From Nocardioides okcheonensis (GTDB lineage Bacteria > Actinomycetota > Actinomycetes > Propionibacteriales > Nocardioidaceae): a stretch of DNA of 64,000 nucleotides. A program made the position numbers and the translations under genes. Position 1 is the first letter of the stretch, and each line of letters starts with the position of its first letter. Shown piece after piece: positions 23,128-32,409 of this stretch. The notes beneath the pieces were generated by a model. That model searched no databases. It was not told where the DNA came from and saw only the letters and a list, made by a program, of their open reading frames with translations. The stretch is from NCBI RefSeq assembly GCF_020991065.1, contig NZ_CP087710.1:4154001-4218000 (forward strand). The letters are read 5' to 3'.

Positions 23128-23802
23128 GTGAGGCAGGTGTCTCGTACGGCGACGCTCGGCGCCGCGCTGCTGCTCGGCGTGGCGAGCCTGGCCGTCGCGC
23201 CCGCGCAGGCCGCGACTGCCGCCCCCTCGACCACCACGCTCACGCTGAGCACGACCGCGTCGGCCTTCGGCCAGACCGTCACCGCGAGCGCGGCCGTCGC
23301 GACCTCGCCGGGCCCGGCGGAGGGCGACGTCGTCTTCGCGGTCGACGGGCTGGCCTACAAGGCCAACCTCGGCGGGAGCGGCACCGCGACCCTCGTCCTG
23401 CCCCGCGCCGGGGTCGGCCAGCACGCGGTGACCGCGACCTTCGTCCCCGCCGACGCGCTGCAGCAGCAGGGGAGCGCCTCCGCCGCCCTGCCGTGGGCGG
23501 TGGCGCCGGCGCGCACCCGCCTGCAGGCCCGCGCGGTCGGCAAGGGGCTGCGCATCCCGACCTACCTGGCGATCACCGTGTCCGGCGACTTCGGCACCAC
23601 CCCGCGCGGCGAGGTCGGCGTCGGGCTGCGTCGCGCCGGGAGGCGGGTCGACAGCGCGACCGCGACGCTCACCGGGACGGTGCTGCGGGTGGGGTTCGGC
23701 CGACTGCCCCGCGGGCGCTACCGCGCGGTGGTCCGCTACCGCGGCGACGCCTCGCACCTCCCCGCGCAGCGCGTGGTGCGGTTCCGGGTGCGCCAGCGCT
23801 GA
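23128..23802 (+). CDS. Secreted Ig-like (bacterial Ig) repeat protein
   Basis: 224 aa. The N-terminus is a signal peptide (SRTATLGAALLLGVASLAVAPAQAA, cut probably after AQA). Residues about 30-120 form a bacterial Ig-like domain (TTLTLSTTASAFGQTVTASAAV, then GDVVFAVDG, GTATLVL, GQHAVTATFVPAD); a second, more diverged one follows to RYRGDASHLPAQRVVRFRV. No cell-wall anchor is seen, so it is probably secreted or loosely surface-bound. Start GTG 23128 or 23137. Function unknown. Confidence 0.75.
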   Translation: MRQVSRTATLGAALLLGVASLAVAPAQAATAAPSTTTLTLSTTASAFGQTVTASAAVATSPGPAEGDVVFAVDGLAYKANLGGSGTATLVLPRAGVGQHAVTATFVPADALQQQGSASAALPWAVAPARTRLQARAVGKGLRIPTYLAITVSGDFGTTPRGEVGVGLRRAGRRVDSATATLTGTVLRVGFGRLPRGRYRAVVRYRGDASHLPAQRVVRFRVRQR

Positions 23803-23831
23803 GCGACCGACCGCGGGGTCCCGCGACCGTG

Positions 23832-23844
23832 ACAGTTCCACTGT
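23832..23844. promoter_or_regulatory. Inverted repeat ACAGT-TCC-ACTGT upstream of etfBA
   Basis: A 13-bp inverted repeat about 100 bp before the etfB start, within the 142-bp spacer that follows the Ig-like gene. It may be a regulator site; it is short for a terminator. The remainder of the spacer holds AGGAGG about 20 bp before the etfB ATG. Confidence 0.3.
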
Positions 23845-23944
23845 GAGAGAACCCACGCCGATCACCATTCCGGTCCGGGGGCGCTGACTTGTAGCCTCCA
23901 GAGCACATCCGAGTGCACAGGAGGGGCCGCGAGGCCACACCACC

Positions 23945-24748
23945 ATGAACATTGTTGTCTGTGTGAAGTACGTGCCGGACGCGACGGCCGACCGCAAGTT
24001 CGAGGACGACTACACCGTCGACCGCGTCGGCGTCGACGGCCTGTTGTCCGAGCTGGACGAGTACGCCGTGGAGCAGGCGCTGCAGTTCCGCGAGAAGCGC
24101 GAGGGTGAGGAGATCACCGTCACCGCGCTGACCGTGGGGCCGGAGAAGGCCGTCGACGCGGTGCGCAAGGCGCTGCAGATGGGTGCCGACCAGGCCGTCC
24201 ACGTCGTCGACGACGCGATCGCCGGTTCGGACTACCTCGGCACCTCGCTGGTGCTGGCCAAGGCGATCGAGAAGATCAAGGAGACCGCGGGCTCGGTCGA
24301 CCTGGTCGTGTGCGGCATGGCCTCGACGGATGCGTCGGGCTCGGTCGTGCCGGCGATGCTCGCCGAGCGCCTCGGCCTCCCGCAGGTCACCCTCGCCTCC
24401 GTGGTGGAGTCGCAGGGCGACCAGGTCCGGATCAAGCGCGACAACGAGGGCTCGACCGAGGTGATCGGTGCGACGCTGCCGATCGTGCTGTCGGTGACCG
24501 ACCAGTCGGGCGAGGCCCGCTACCCGTCGTTCAAGGGCATCATGGCGGCGAAGAAGAAGCCGCTGGAGACCTACGCGCTCTCCGACCTCGGCCTCGCCGC
24601 CGACCAGGTCGGCCTGTCGGTCGCCTACACCCAGGTCGAGGACACCACCGCCCGCCCGCCGCGCACGGCCGGCGAGGTCGTCACCGACGAGGACGGCTCG
24701 GGCGCCACCGCGCTGGTCGACTTCCTCGCGTCCAAGAAGTTCATCTGA
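23945..24748 (+). CDS. etfB: Electron transfer flavoprotein subunit beta
   Basis: 267 aa. With EtfA it forms the soluble FAD/AMP heterodimer that takes electrons from acyl-CoA dehydrogenases and passes them to ETF:quinone oxidoreductase. Family landmarks: MNIVVCVKYVPD at the N-terminus, YAVEQALQF, the ALQMGADQAVHV block and GMASTDASGSVVPAMLAERLGLPQVT (AMP-binding region). Followed by etfA after 14 bp with its own AGGAG, so a two-gene operon ended by the hairpin at 25733. Confidence 0.96.
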   Translation: MNIVVCVKYVPDATADRKFEDDYTVDRVGVDGLLSELDEYAVEQALQFREKREGEEITVTALTVGPEKAVDAVRKALQMGADQAVHVVDDAIAGSDYLGTSLVLAKAIEKIKETAGSVDLVVCGMASTDASGSVVPAMLAERLGLPQVTLASVVESQGDQVRIKRDNEGSTEVIGATLPIVLSVTDQSGEARYPSFKGIMAAKKKPLETYALSDLGLAADQVGLSVAYTQVEDTTARPPRTAGEVVTDEDGSGATALVDFLASKKFI

Positions 24749-24762
24749 GGAGCTGCGTAGAC

Positions 24763-25716
24763 ATGTCTGAGGTTCTTGTCGTCATCGACCACGCCGAGGG
24801 CGAGGTCAAGAAGCCGACCTACGAGCTGCTGACCATCGCGCGCCGCCTCGGCGAGCCGTCCGCGGTGTTCTTCGGCTCGCCCGCCCAGGGCGACGCGGTC
24901 GCAGAGAAGGTCAAGAAGTACGGCGCCGCGAAGGTCTACGTCGTCGACGACGCCCCGATCAAGGGCTTCCTCGTCGCGCCGAAGGCCGAGGCGCTCCAGC
25001 AGCTCGCGGAGAAGACCAGCCCGGCGGCGATCCTGCTGCCGTCGACCTTCGAGAACAAGGAGGTCGCCGGTCGCCTGGCGGTCAAGCTCGGGTCGGGCCT
25101 GATCACCGACGCCGTCGACGTGCAGGAGGGTGGCGTCACCACCCAGTCGGTCTTCGCCGGCAACTACACCGTCCAGGCCAAGGTCACCACCGGCACGCCG
25201 ATCATCACGGTCAAGCCGAACTCCGCCGCGCCGGAGGAGGCCGAGGGTGCTGCCACGGTCGAGGCGTTCGCCGCGACCGTGTCCGACGCGGCCCGCGGTG
25301 CGCAGGTCGTGGCGACCCAGCCGCGCCAGTCGACCGGTCGCCCGGAGCTGACCGAGGCCGCGATCGTGGTCTCCGGTGGTCGCGGCACCGGCGGCGACTT
25401 CGCGCCGGTCGAGGGCTTTGCCGACTCCCTGGGTGCGGCCGTCGGCGCGTCGCGCGCGGCGGTCGACTCCGGCTGGATGCCGCACGCCTTCCAGGTCGGC
25501 CAGACCGGCAAGACGGTCTCGCCGCAGCTCTACGTCGCCAACGGCATCTCGGGTGCGATCCAGCACCGTGCCGGCATGCAGACGTCGAAGACCATCGTCG
25601 CGGTCAACAAGGACCCCGAGGCGCCGATCTTCGAGCTCGTCGACTTCGGCGTCGTCGGCGACCTGCACGCCGTGCTGCCCGCCGCGACCGAGAAGGTCAA
25701 CGAGCGCAAGGGCTGA
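24763..25716 (+). CDS. etfA: Electron transfer flavoprotein subunit alpha
   Basis: 317 aa. N-terminal domain [24 protein letters not shown]-terminal FAD domain with [58 protein letters not shown] and [23 protein letters not shown], all typical of EtfA. Serves acyl-CoA oxidation with EtfB. ATG 24763 follows GAGGAG. Third-position C/G use is as in the neighbours. Confidence 0.97.
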   Translation: MSEVLVVIDHAEGEVKKPTYELLTIARRLGEPSAVFFGSPAQGDAVAEKVKKYGAAKVYVVDDAPIKGFLVAPKAEALQQLAEKTSPAAILLPSTFENKEVAGRLAVKLGSGLITDAVDVQEGGVTTQSVFAGNYTVQAKVTTGTPIITVKPNSAAPEEAEGAATVEAFAATVSDAARGAQVVATQPRQSTGRPELTEAAIVVSGGRGTGGDFAPVEGFADSLGAAVGASRAAVDSGWMPHAFQVGQTGKTVSPQLYVANGISGAIQHRAGMQTSKTIVAVNKDPEAPIFELVDFGVVGDLHAVLPAATEKVNERKG

Positions 25717-25732
25717 GCCCGCCCGCACGCCG

Positions 25733-25768
25733 CGACGCCCCGCCACCCGTGAGGGAGGCGGGGCGTCG
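25733..25768 (+). terminator. Hairpin terminator after etfBA
   Basis: CGACGCCCCGCC and its exact complement flank a 12-nt loop, beginning 17 bp after the etfA stop. No T-run follows, which is common in high-GC actinobacteria. It also lies 50 bp beyond the 3' end of the convergent lysyl oxidase gene and may serve both. Confidence 0.7.
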
Positions 25769-25817
25769 TGCGTCCACCGGCGCTCAGGCGCTCAGCGCGC
25801 CCGGCGGTCGTCGCACG

Positions 25818-27293
25818 TCAGTAGATCTCCGGGTCGACGATGTCGCCCAGCGGTGCCACCTTCACCCAGCGGTCGGCGCCCGTGCCGCCGATGCGGATCC
25901 GCCGGTCCGCCACGTTGTTGGTGGTGTCGGACTCGGTGAGGTTGCGCTCGGGGTTGCCCTCGACGCGGATGTAGTAGACGCCGTTGGGGAGGCCGTCGAT
26001 CCGGAAGGCCTGGCCGGCGCGGTACTGCGCGTAGGTGTCGCCGGAGCCGGCCGCGAGGACCTCGCGGATCGACAGGGCGCCCTCGCTGCCGCACGCGGTG
26101 GCCAGGTCGGTGTTCTCGGGCTGCCAGTCGGCGCCGGGCACGGTGTAGTCGACCGCGTCGGTGTTGGCCAGGCAGAAGGACTGCTTGCGCGACTTCTTCA
26201 CGTACGCCTTGTCGGCGTCGAGCAGGTCGTAGCGCGCGAAGTCCTCGAAGTGCCAGTGGTTGTGGTTGGCGTGGTGGAACTCCATGGTCCCGACCTGCTG
26301 GTAGCCGGTCTGGGTGCCGGCGGCGTCGAAGAAGTACTGGTAGGCGTCCATCACCTCGCCGCCGGGACGACGGAACCCGTCGATGACGAGCGGGCTGTTG
26401 CCGGCGTTCCACACCGTCGCGGAGAACCGCAGCGCGGTGCCCTTGTTGTTGAGCGCGATGCCGAACGCGGGGAGCGAGCGCAGGTCGGGCACCGGCCCGG
26501 CCACGCGCCCGTTCGAGGCCGCGACGGGCCGGGGGCCGGGGGCCGCGTCGGGTCCGTCGGCGGCACGCCCGGTGGCGCCCGGGTGCGGGCGGCGGCACTC
26601 GTGGCACTCGGCGCTGACGGTCATCCGGGTCGTCGCGGTCGCGGTGTCGGCGGTGAGGCCGAACGCCGGCCAGAACCGCTTGGCGACCCGGGTCTCCACG
26701 ACGTACGTCCCGTCGGGCAGCCGGAAGGGGCGCAGGCCGCTGGACTCGAAGACGTTGGCGGCCCACCCCTTCTGGATGCCCATCACGGAGCCGACGGTGT
26801 AGGGGTTCCACGGGCAGTACCGCGGGTACGGCGAGGTGGGCGCCGCGTCCGGCTGGACCCGCTCGCCGGTGGCGGACAGGCACGCGTCGATCGAGCGGTG
26901 CACGAGCTTCTTGCTGCTGCCTGCCTTGCGCACGTCCATCACGATGAAGCCGGACAGGCCGCTGAAGTCGTCCATCGCGCCCGCCGGGAGCGCGGTCGTC
27001 CCGCTGGGCGTGCGGACCTCGGAGACGATCGGCTGGTCGTAGGACGCGCGGTGCGACCACACCTCCACGTTGGACTGGGGGGCGATCATGCGCACGCCGA
27101 TGTCGGCCCAGACGCGGCCGCCGTCACCGTAGGCCTCGACCGCGTCGGGGGCGTAGAGCCGGAGGACCGCACCTGCTCCGGCGCGCGCGGACGGCGCGTC
27201 GGCAGTGGCGGTCGTGGGGACGGTGGCCGCGGCGAGACCGGCGGCAGCGACCCCGAGGCAGGCGAGGGTCGACAGGAGGGTGCGAGGTGCCAT
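25818..27293 (-). CDS. Secreted lysyl oxidase-like protein
   Basis: 491 aa. Signal peptide [31 protein letters not shown]. The C-terminal ~230 residues match the copper/LTQ lysyl oxidase family: HNHWHFEDFARYDLLD gives the copper-binding His cluster, a Cys-containing QSFCLAN segment follows, and the C-terminal GLPNGVYYIRVEGNPERNLTESDTTNNVADRRI resembles the animal enzyme's ending. The N-terminal half (about residues 35-240) is not assigned. Lysyl oxidases oxidise peptidyl lysine to aldehyde for cross-linking; in bacteria their targets are unknown. ATG 27293 begins the signal peptide; divergent from proA. Confidence 0.82.
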   Translation of the reverse strand: MAPRTLLSTLACLGVAAAGLAAATVPTTATADAPSARAGAGAVLRLYAPDAVEAYGDGGRVWADIGVRMIAPQSNVEVWSHRASYDQPIVSEVRTPSGTTALPAGAMDDFSGLSGFIVMDVRKAGSSKKLVHRSIDACLSATGERVQPDAAPTSPYPRYCPWNPYTVGSVMGIQKGWAANVFESSGLRPFRLPDGTYVVETRVAKRFWPAFGLTADTATATTRMTVSAECHECRRPHPGATGRAADGPDAAPGPRPVAASNGRVAGPVPDLRSLPAFGIALNNKGTALRFSATVWNAGNSPLVIDGFRRPGGEVMDAYQYFFDAAGTQTGYQQVGTMEFHHANHNHWHFEDFARYDLLDADKAYVKKSRKQSFCLANTDAVDYTVPGADWQPENTDLATACGSEGALSIREVLAAGSGDTYAQYRAGQAFRIDGLPNGVYYIRVEGNPERNLTESDTTNNVADRRIRIGGTGADRWVKVAPLGDIVDPEIY

Positions 27294-27349
27294 GACTGAT
27301 GGACGCCGCAGGGCCCCGATTGGTTGCCCCGACACCTAGGGTTCTTCCC

Positions 27350-28612
27350 GTGACCCCCTCCACCACCGCCGAGGACGGCGTCCGCGAGGTCGCGGTGCGC
27401 GCCCGCGAGGCGAGCCACGTGCTCGCCACCGCCACCCGTTCGCGCAAGGACGCGGCGCTGCACGCGATGGCCGCCGCGGTCCTCGACGCGGCGCCCGCCG
27501 TGCTCGCCGCCAACGCCGAGGACGTGGCGCGAGCCGAGGCCTCCGGCACGCCGGGCAACATCGTCGACCGGCTGCGGCTCGACGACGACCGGCTCGCCGC
27601 GATGGCCCAGGGCCTGCGCGACGTGGCCGGGCTGCCCGACCCGGTCGGCGAGGTGGTGCGCGGCAGCACGCTGGCCAACGGCCTGGAGATGCGGCAGGTG
27701 CGGGTCCCGTTCGGGGTGGTGGCGATGGTCTACGAGGCGCGCCCCAACGTCACGGTCGACGCGGCCGGGATCTGCCTCAAGTCCGGCAACGCCGTCCTGC
27801 TGCGCGGGTCGTCGAACGCCCGGTCCAGCAACGCCGCCCTCGTCGAGGCGATGCGCGGCGCGGTGACCGCGGCCGGACTGCCCGCCGACGTGGTCCAGCT
27901 GGTGCCGGGGGAGTCGCGCGACAGCGTCACGGCGCTGATGCGGGCGCGGGGCCTGGTCGACGTGCTGATCCCGCGCGGCGGCGCCGGGCTGATCCGCAGC
28001 GTCGTCGAGGGCTCGACGGTGCCGGTCATCGAGACCGGGGTCGGCAACTGCCACGTCTACGTCGACGCGTCCGCCGACCTCGACCAGGCCCTCGCGATCG
28101 TGCTCAACGCCAAGACCCAGCGCACCAGCGTCTGCAACGCCGCCGAGTCGCTGCTGGTGCACCGCGACGTCGCCGACGCGTTCGTGCCGCGGGTCGTCGC
28201 GGCGCTGCAGGACGCCGGCGTGCTGGTGCACGGCGACCCGGTGTTCGCGGCCCGGGACGGGGTGGTTCCGGCGACCGACGAGGACCACGCGGCCGAGTTC
28301 CTCGCCCTCGAGATCTCCGCGGCGGTCGTCGACGACGTCGAGGCGGCCATCGCCCACGTCCGCCGCTTCTCCTCCGGCCACACCGAGGCGATCGTGGCGC
28401 GGGACCAGGCGACCATCCGGCGCTTCGTCGCGGCGGTCGACTCCGCGGCGGTGCTGGTCAACGCGTCCACGCGGTTCACCGACGGAGGCGAGCTGGGCTT
28501 CGGCGCCGAGATCGGCATCTCCACCCAGAAGCTGCACGCGCGCGGTCCGATGGGCCTGCCCGAGATGACCTCGACCAAGTACGTCGTCGTGGGCGACGGC
28601 CACGTGCGCTGA
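27350..28612 (+). CDS. proA: Glutamate-5-semialdehyde dehydrogenase
   Basis: Reduces gamma-glutamyl phosphate to glutamate-5-semialdehyde in proline synthesis. 420 aa, full length. Signatures: [29 protein letters not shown] in pieces, [12 protein letters not shown], the catalytic Cys in [15 protein letters not shown], and [31 protein letters not shown] 27350 was chosen since upstream codons overlap the divergent lysyl oxidase promoter region. proB is not in the window. It leads a run of genes (small membrane protein, nadD, rsfS, phosphatase, DUF4112) on the same strand. Confidence 0.96.
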   Translation: MTPSTTAEDGVREVAVRAREASHVLATATRSRKDAALHAMAAAVLDAAPAVLAANAEDVARAEASGTPGNIVDRLRLDDDRLAAMAQGLRDVAGLPDPVGEVVRGSTLANGLEMRQVRVPFGVVAMVYEARPNVTVDAAGICLKSGNAVLLRGSSNARSSNAALVEAMRGAVTAAGLPADVVQLVPGESRDSVTALMRARGLVDVLIPRGGAGLIRSVVEGSTVPVIETGVGNCHVYVDASADLDQALAIVLNAKTQRTSVCNAAESLLVHRDVADAFVPRVVAALQDAGVLVHGDPVFAARDGVVPATDEDHAAEFLALEISAAVVDDVEAAIAHVRRFSSGHTEAIVARDQATIRRFVAAVDSAAVLVNASTRFTDGGELGFGAEIGISTQKLHARGPMGLPEMTSTKYVVVGDGHVR

Positions 28613-28641
28613 CCCGCGGGGGCAGGCGATAGGATCGCGCC

Positions 28642-28794
28642 ATGCTGAGCACCGTCACCACGCTTGCCGCCGAGTCCGCCGAGCACGGCGACCCCCTGGT
28701 CCACCCCTACGTCGTGGGGGCGATCGCGCTGGCGCTGCTGCTCGCCCTGCTGCTGGCCGTGGTGTCCTTCGGCGGCGGGCGCGAGCACAGCTGA
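28642..28794 (+). CDS. Single-pass membrane miniprotein, 50 aa
   Basis: An ATG at 28642 opens a 50-residue frame, [20 protein letters not shown], then one hydrophobic helix ([23 protein letters not shown]) and a charged REHS end. It sits 29 bp after proA and 5 bp before nadD, as expected of an operon member. The clean N-out/helix/charged-C design makes it a real gene rather than a chance frame. Function unknown. Confidence 0.72.
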   Translation: MLSTVTTLAAESAEHGDPLVHPYVVGAIALALLLALLLAVVSFGGGREHS

Positions 28795-28799
28795 GCGAC

Positions 28800-29429
28800 G
28801 TGCTCGACCAGCAGGCGACGCGCCGCGTCGGGGTGATGGGCGGCACCTTCGACCCCATCCACCACGGCCACCTGGTGGCCGCCTCCGAGGTCCAGTCGTG
28901 GTTCGACCTCGACGAGGTCGTCTTCGTCCCCACCGGTGACCCCTGGCAGAAGAGCGAGCGCGACGTCACCGCGGCCGAGCACCGCTACCTCATGACGGTG
29001 GTGGCGACCGCGGCCAACCCGCGCTTCAACGTCTCCCGGGTCGACATCGACCGGACCGGGCGGACCTACACGATCGACACCCTGCGCGACCTGCGCACCG
29101 AGATGCCCGACGCGGAGTTGTTCTTCATCACCGGGGCCGACGCGCTCGCCGACATCTTCACCTGGCGCGACGCCGAGGAGCTCTTCGAGCTCGCCAACTT
29201 CGTCGGCTGCACGCGGCCCGGCTACACGATGGACCCCGCGACGCTCGCCAAGATCCCGTCCGACCGGGTCACGATGGTCGAGATCCCGGCGCTGGCGATC
29301 TCCTCCACCGACTGCCGCGACCGCAAGCGCCGCGGCGAGCCCGTCTGGTACCTCGTCCCCGACGGTGTGGTCCAGTACATCGCCAAGCACGACCTCTACA
29401 CCTCTCCCAGCAGCAAGGACCCCGCATGA
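28800..29429 (+). CDS. nadD: Nicotinate-nucleotide adenylyltransferase
   Basis: Adenylates nicotinate mononucleotide in NAD synthesis. 209 aa. Nucleotidyltransferase motifs [15 protein letters not shown] (with the HxGH element) and [13 protein letters not shown] (ISSTxxR) are both present, and [20 protein letters not shown] fits NadD. Start is GTG 28800, with an in-frame ATG 12 codons further in. The stop overlaps rsfS as ATGA, implying translational coupling; the nadD-rsfS pair is widely conserved. Confidence 0.96.
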   Translation: MLDQQATRRVGVMGGTFDPIHHGHLVAASEVQSWFDLDEVVFVPTGDPWQKSERDVTAAEHRYLMTVVATAANPRFNVSRVDIDRTGRTYTIDTLRDLRTEMPDAELFFITGADALADIFTWRDAEELFELANFVGCTRPGYTMDPATLAKIPSDRVTMVEIPALAISSTDCRDRKRRGEPVWYLVPDGVVQYIAKHDLYTSPSSKDPA

Positions 29430-29785
29430 CTGCCACCGACCACGCCCTCGACCTCGTCGCCGTCGCCGCCCAGGCGGCGCACGACAAGAAGGCCGACCAG
29501 GTCCTGGCGTTCGACGTCAGCGACCAGCTCGCCATCACCGACGCCTTCCTGCTGGCCAGCGCCAGCAACGAGCGGGCCGTCGGCGCGATCGTCGACGAGG
29601 TCGAGGACAAGCTCCGCGAGGCCGGCGCCAAGCCGATCCGGCGCGAGGGGCACAAGGAGGGGCGCTGGGTGCTGCTCGACTACGGCGACATCGTCGTGCA
29701 CGTCCAGCACGAGGAGGAGCGCTCGTTCTACGCCCTCGAGCGACTGTGGGCCGACTGCCCGGTCATCCCGCTCACCCTGACGTGA
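29426..29785 (+). CDS. rsfS: Ribosomal silencing factor RsfS
   Basis: 119 aa. Binds ribosomal protein L14 and blocks joining of the 50S and 30S subunits when nutrients are scarce. Family features: [37 protein letters not shown] (in parts), [36 protein letters not shown] 29426 overlaps the nadD stop and its own stop overlaps the phosphatase GTG (GTGA), so the three are tightly coupled. Confidence 0.96.
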   Translation: MTATDHALDLVAVAAQAAHDKKADQVLAFDVSDQLAITDAFLLASASNERAVGAIVDEVEDKLREAGAKPIRREGHKEGRWVLLDYGDIVVHVQHEEERSFYALERLWADCPVIPLTLT

Positions 29786-30408
29786 GGCGGATCGTCCTCC
29801 TGCGCCACGGTCGCACCGCCTGGAACGACTCGGGGCGGGCGCAGGGGCACGCCGACGTGCCGCTCGACGACGTCGGCGCCGCGCAGGCCAAGGCCGTGGC
29901 GCCGGTCCTCGCCGCGATGCGCCCGGTCTCGCTGTGGTCCTCCGACCTCGCCCGCGCAGCCGCCACGGCGGCCGCCGTGGGCGCCGAGTGCGGCCTCGAG
30001 CCCGTCCTCGACGCGCGGCTGCGCGAGTTCGACATCGGTCCGAACCGCGTGGGCCTGACCTCCGAGCAGTACGCCGCCGCGCACCCGGGCGAGCACGCCG
30101 ACCTGCTCGCGGGCAACATCGACGCGATCCCCGGCCGCGAGACCCGCGACGACGTGCTGGGTCGCTTCCTGCCCGCGCTCACGGCGTACGCCGAGGGCCT
30201 CGGCGACGGCGAGACCGGTGTACTGGTCTCCCACGGCGCCGCGCTGCGCGTGGTCGTGCCGGCGTTCCTCGGCTGGGGCGACGAGCCGGGGGAGAGCCTC
30301 GGGGTGCTCGCCAACTGCGGCTGGATCGAGCTGACCCACTCCGCGTCGGTCTGGACCGGCGGCGAGGCACGCTGGCGGCTGGACGCCTGGAACCGGGTGG
30401 CCCCGTGA
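29782..30408 (+). CDS. Histidine phosphatase family protein
   Basis: 208 aa, phosphoglycerate-mutase-like. Catalytic RHG motif in [23 protein letters not shown] at the N-terminus; second catalytic His in VLVSHGAALRVVVPAFLG; Glu in RLREFDIG. Substrate not predictable: relatives dephosphorylate sugars, nucleotides or cobalamin precursors. Start GTG 29782 overlaps the rsfS stop, and its own stop overlaps the next GTG by 4 bp. Confidence 0.9.
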   Translation: MRRIVLLRHGRTAWNDSGRAQGHADVPLDDVGAAQAKAVAPVLAAMRPVSLWSSDLARAAATAAAVGAECGLEPVLDARLREFDIGPNRVGLTSEQYAAAHPGEHADLLAGNIDAIPGRETRDDVLGRFLPALTAYAEGLGDGETGVLVSHGAALRVVVPAFLGWGDEPGESLGVLANCGWIELTHSASVWTGGEARWRLDAWNRVAP

Positions 30409-30875
30409 CCGACCGCGCGCGCGAGGTCGACGTCGCAGCCAGCCGTCGGCTCGCGCGGGTGATGGACGACGCCGTCACCGTCCCCGGCACGAAGATCGGG
30501 ATCGGCGCGGACGCCCTGCTCGGCCTGGTCCCGGGCATCGGCGACGCGCTCGGCAGCGCGCTCTCCGGGATCATCGTCCGCGACGCGATCCGCGCCCGGG
30601 TCCCGGTGGTGGTGCTGGCGCGGATGGGCCTCAACCTGCTGGTCGACGCCGTGCTGGGCCTCGTCCCCGGCATCGGGGACCTCCTCGACGTCGCCCACCG
30701 GGCGAACCGCAAGAACCTCCGCCTGCTGCTGCGCGAGGTCGAGCGGGAGCCGCTGCGCGAGCCTCCCTCGGCCGCCTACGTCGCCGGGGCGGTGGCCCTC
30801 ATGCTGGTCCCGGTCGTGGCCGGCGTGGTCGCCATGGTGGTCGGGATCTGGCTGCTGTGGCGGCTGCTCACCTAG
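30405..30875 (+). CDS. DUF4112 membrane protein
   Basis: 156 aa. Two copies of the DUF4112 hallmark GLVPGIGD are present (LLGLVPGIGDALGSALSG and VLGLVPGIGDLLDVAHRANRKN), separated by a hydrophobic stretch, and a C-terminal helix (AAYVAGAVALMLVPVVAGVVAMVVGIWLLW). Role unknown. Starts at GTG 30405, overlapping the phosphatase stop; last gene of the proA-nadD-rsfS run before tRNA-Ala. Confidence 0.88.
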   Translation: MTDRAREVDVAASRRLARVMDDAVTVPGTKIGIGADALLGLVPGIGDALGSALSGIIVRDAIRARVPVVVLARMGLNLLVDAVLGLVPGIGDLLDVAHRANRKNLRLLLREVEREPLREPPSAAYVAGAVALMLVPVVAGVVAMVVGIWLLWRLLT

Positions 30876-30888
30876 ACCGACCCCCGGA

Positions 30889-30918
30889 TTTCACCTCGCC
30901 GCCGGTGTCGGCTAATGT
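30889..30918 (+). promoter_or_regulatory. Probable promoter of tRNA-Ala
   Basis: TTTCAC (30889-30894) and TAATGT (30913-30918) stand 18 bp apart, 32 bp before the tRNA 5' end. Both are plausible primary sigma-factor boxes and form the only AT-richer patch here. Confidence 0.5.
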
Positions 30919-30950
30919 TCTCCGCGTTGCCCCTCGCGGGCGGCGAAGTT

Positions 30951-31023
30951 GGGGCTGTGGCGCAGCTGGTAGCGCATCTGCATGGCATGCAGAGGGTCAG
31001 GGGTTCGAGTCCCCTCAGCTCCA
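30951..31023 (+). tRNA. tRNA-Ala (anticodon GGC)
   Basis: A 73-nt cloverleaf: acceptor GGGGCTG / CAGCTCC (one G-U pair), discriminator A at 31023, D arm GCGCAGCTGGTAGCGC, anticodon stem TCTGC/GCAGA with loop ATGGCAT (anticodon GGC), and T arm AGGGG-TTCGAGT-CCCCT. CCA is not encoded in the DNA (CCG follows). A long terminator hairpin starts 7 bp downstream. Confidence 0.96.
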
Positions 31024-31030
31024 CCGACAC

Positions 31031-31063
31031 CAGGAAGCCCGGCGCCGAGCGCCGGGCTTCCTG
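31031..31063 (+). terminator. Terminator after tRNA-Ala
   Basis: A perfect 15-bp stem (CAGGAAGCCCGGCGC and its complement) with a 3-nt loop, starting 7 bp after the tRNA, followed by GCGTTTCC with a short T-run. Confidence 0.85.
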
Positions 31064-31139
31064 CGTTTCCCGGCGCCGTCGGCCCGGGGCACCGGTCGTC
31101 GACTCGGCCAATTCGTGACGCCGGTGGCACCATGTGCCC

Positions 31140-32396
31140 ATGACCGCGTCTGACCTCTCCACCAGCACCACCGCCGAGGGCGTCTCGGAGCGCACGGCCG
31201 CCCACATCGACGCCACCGAGCGCCACGCCGCGCACAACTACCACCCGCTCCCGGTCGTGCTCGCGCGCGGCGAGGGCGCCTGGGTGGTCGACGTCGACGG
31301 CAAGCGCTACCTCGACTGCCTCGCGGGCTACTCCGCGCTCAACTTCGGGCACTCCAACGAGCGCCTCGTCGCCGTGGCGCGTGAGCAGCTCGGCACGCTC
31401 ACGCTGACCAGCCGCGCGTTCTTCAACGACAAGCTCAGCGGCTTCGCCGAGGCGCTGACCCGCCTGACCGGCAAGGACATGATCCTGCCGATGAACTCCG
31501 GCGCCGAGGCCGTCGAGACGGCGATCAAGGTGAGCCGCAAGTGGGGCTACGAGGTGAAGGGCGTGCCGGCCGGGCAGGCCACGATCATCACCATGGAGGG
31601 CAACTTCCACGGCCGCACCACCACGATCGTGAGCTTCTCCGACGACGACGTCGCGACCTCGGGCTACGCGCCGTTCACCACCGGCTTCCGCAGCGCGAAG
31701 TACGGCGACATCGAGGCGATCGCCGCGGCGATCGACGAGACCACGGTCGGCGTGCTCTTCGAGCCGATCCAGGGCGAGGGCGGCGTGGTCATGCCGCCCG
31801 AGGGCTTCCTGACCCGGCTCCGCGAGCTCTGCACCGAGCGCAACGTGCTGATGATCGCCGACGAGATCCAGTCCGGCCTGGCCCGCTCGGGCAAGACCTT
31901 CGCCTGCGACCACGAGGGCGTCGTCCCCGACATCTACATCATGGGCAAGGCGCTCGGCGGCGGCATCTACCCCGTCTCCGCCATCGCCGCCGACCGCGAC
32001 GTCATGGACGTCATCACCCCCGGCTCGCACGGCTCGACGTTCGGCGGCAACCCGCTGGCCGCGGCCATCGGCACCGAGGTCGTCGCGATGCTCGAGGAGG
32101 GCACCTTCCAGGCCCGCTCCGCCGAGATCGGCGAGCAGCTCACGGCCGGCTTCGGGCCGCTGGTGGGCCAGGGCCTGTCCGACGTCCGGGTGCGCGGCGC
32201 CTGGGCCGGCATCGACATCGACCCGAGCCTGATGACCGGTCGCCAGATGTCCGAGGCGCTCATGGCGCGCGGCATCCTCGCCAAGGACACCCACGGCTCG
32301 ACCGTCCGCTTCGCCCCGCCGCTGGTCGCCAGCGACGAGGACGTCGCCGTGCTGGTCACCGCGGTCACCGAGATCCTCGCCGCCGCCCGCGCCTGA
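31140..32396 (+). CDS. rocD: Ornithine aminotransferase
   Basis: PLP enzyme moving the delta-amino group of ornithine to 2-oxoglutarate, giving glutamate-5-semialdehyde. 418 aa. N-terminal NYHPLPVVLARGEGAWVVDVDGKRYLDCLAGYSA is the ornithine aminotransferase hallmark; PLP contacts in MNSGAEAVETAIK, NFHGRT, ADEIQSG and the Schiff-base Lys in IMGKALGGGIYPVSA. ATG 31140 was chosen; a GTG two codons upstream is possible. It shares its product with ProA (27350), but is in a separate transcript after tRNA-Ala. Other class-III transaminases are less likely. Confidence 0.9.
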   Translation: MTASDLSTSTTAEGVSERTAAHIDATERHAAHNYHPLPVVLARGEGAWVVDVDGKRYLDCLAGYSALNFGHSNERLVAVAREQLGTLTLTSRAFFNDKLSGFAEALTRLTGKDMILPMNSGAEAVETAIKVSRKWGYEVKGVPAGQATIITMEGNFHGRTTTIVSFSDDDVATSGYAPFTTGFRSAKYGDIEAIAAAIDETTVGVLFEPIQGEGGVVMPPEGFLTRLRELCTERNVLMIADEIQSGLARSGKTFACDHEGVVPDIYIMGKALGGGIYPVSAIAADRDVMDVITPGSHGSTFGGNPLAAAIGTEVVAMLEEGTFQARSAEIGEQLTAGFGPLVGQGLSDVRVRGAWAGIDIDPSLMTGRQMSEALMARGILAKDTHGSTVRFAPPLVASDEDVAVLVTAVTEILAAARA

Positions 32397-32409
32397 GGCG
32401 GGACCGGTC

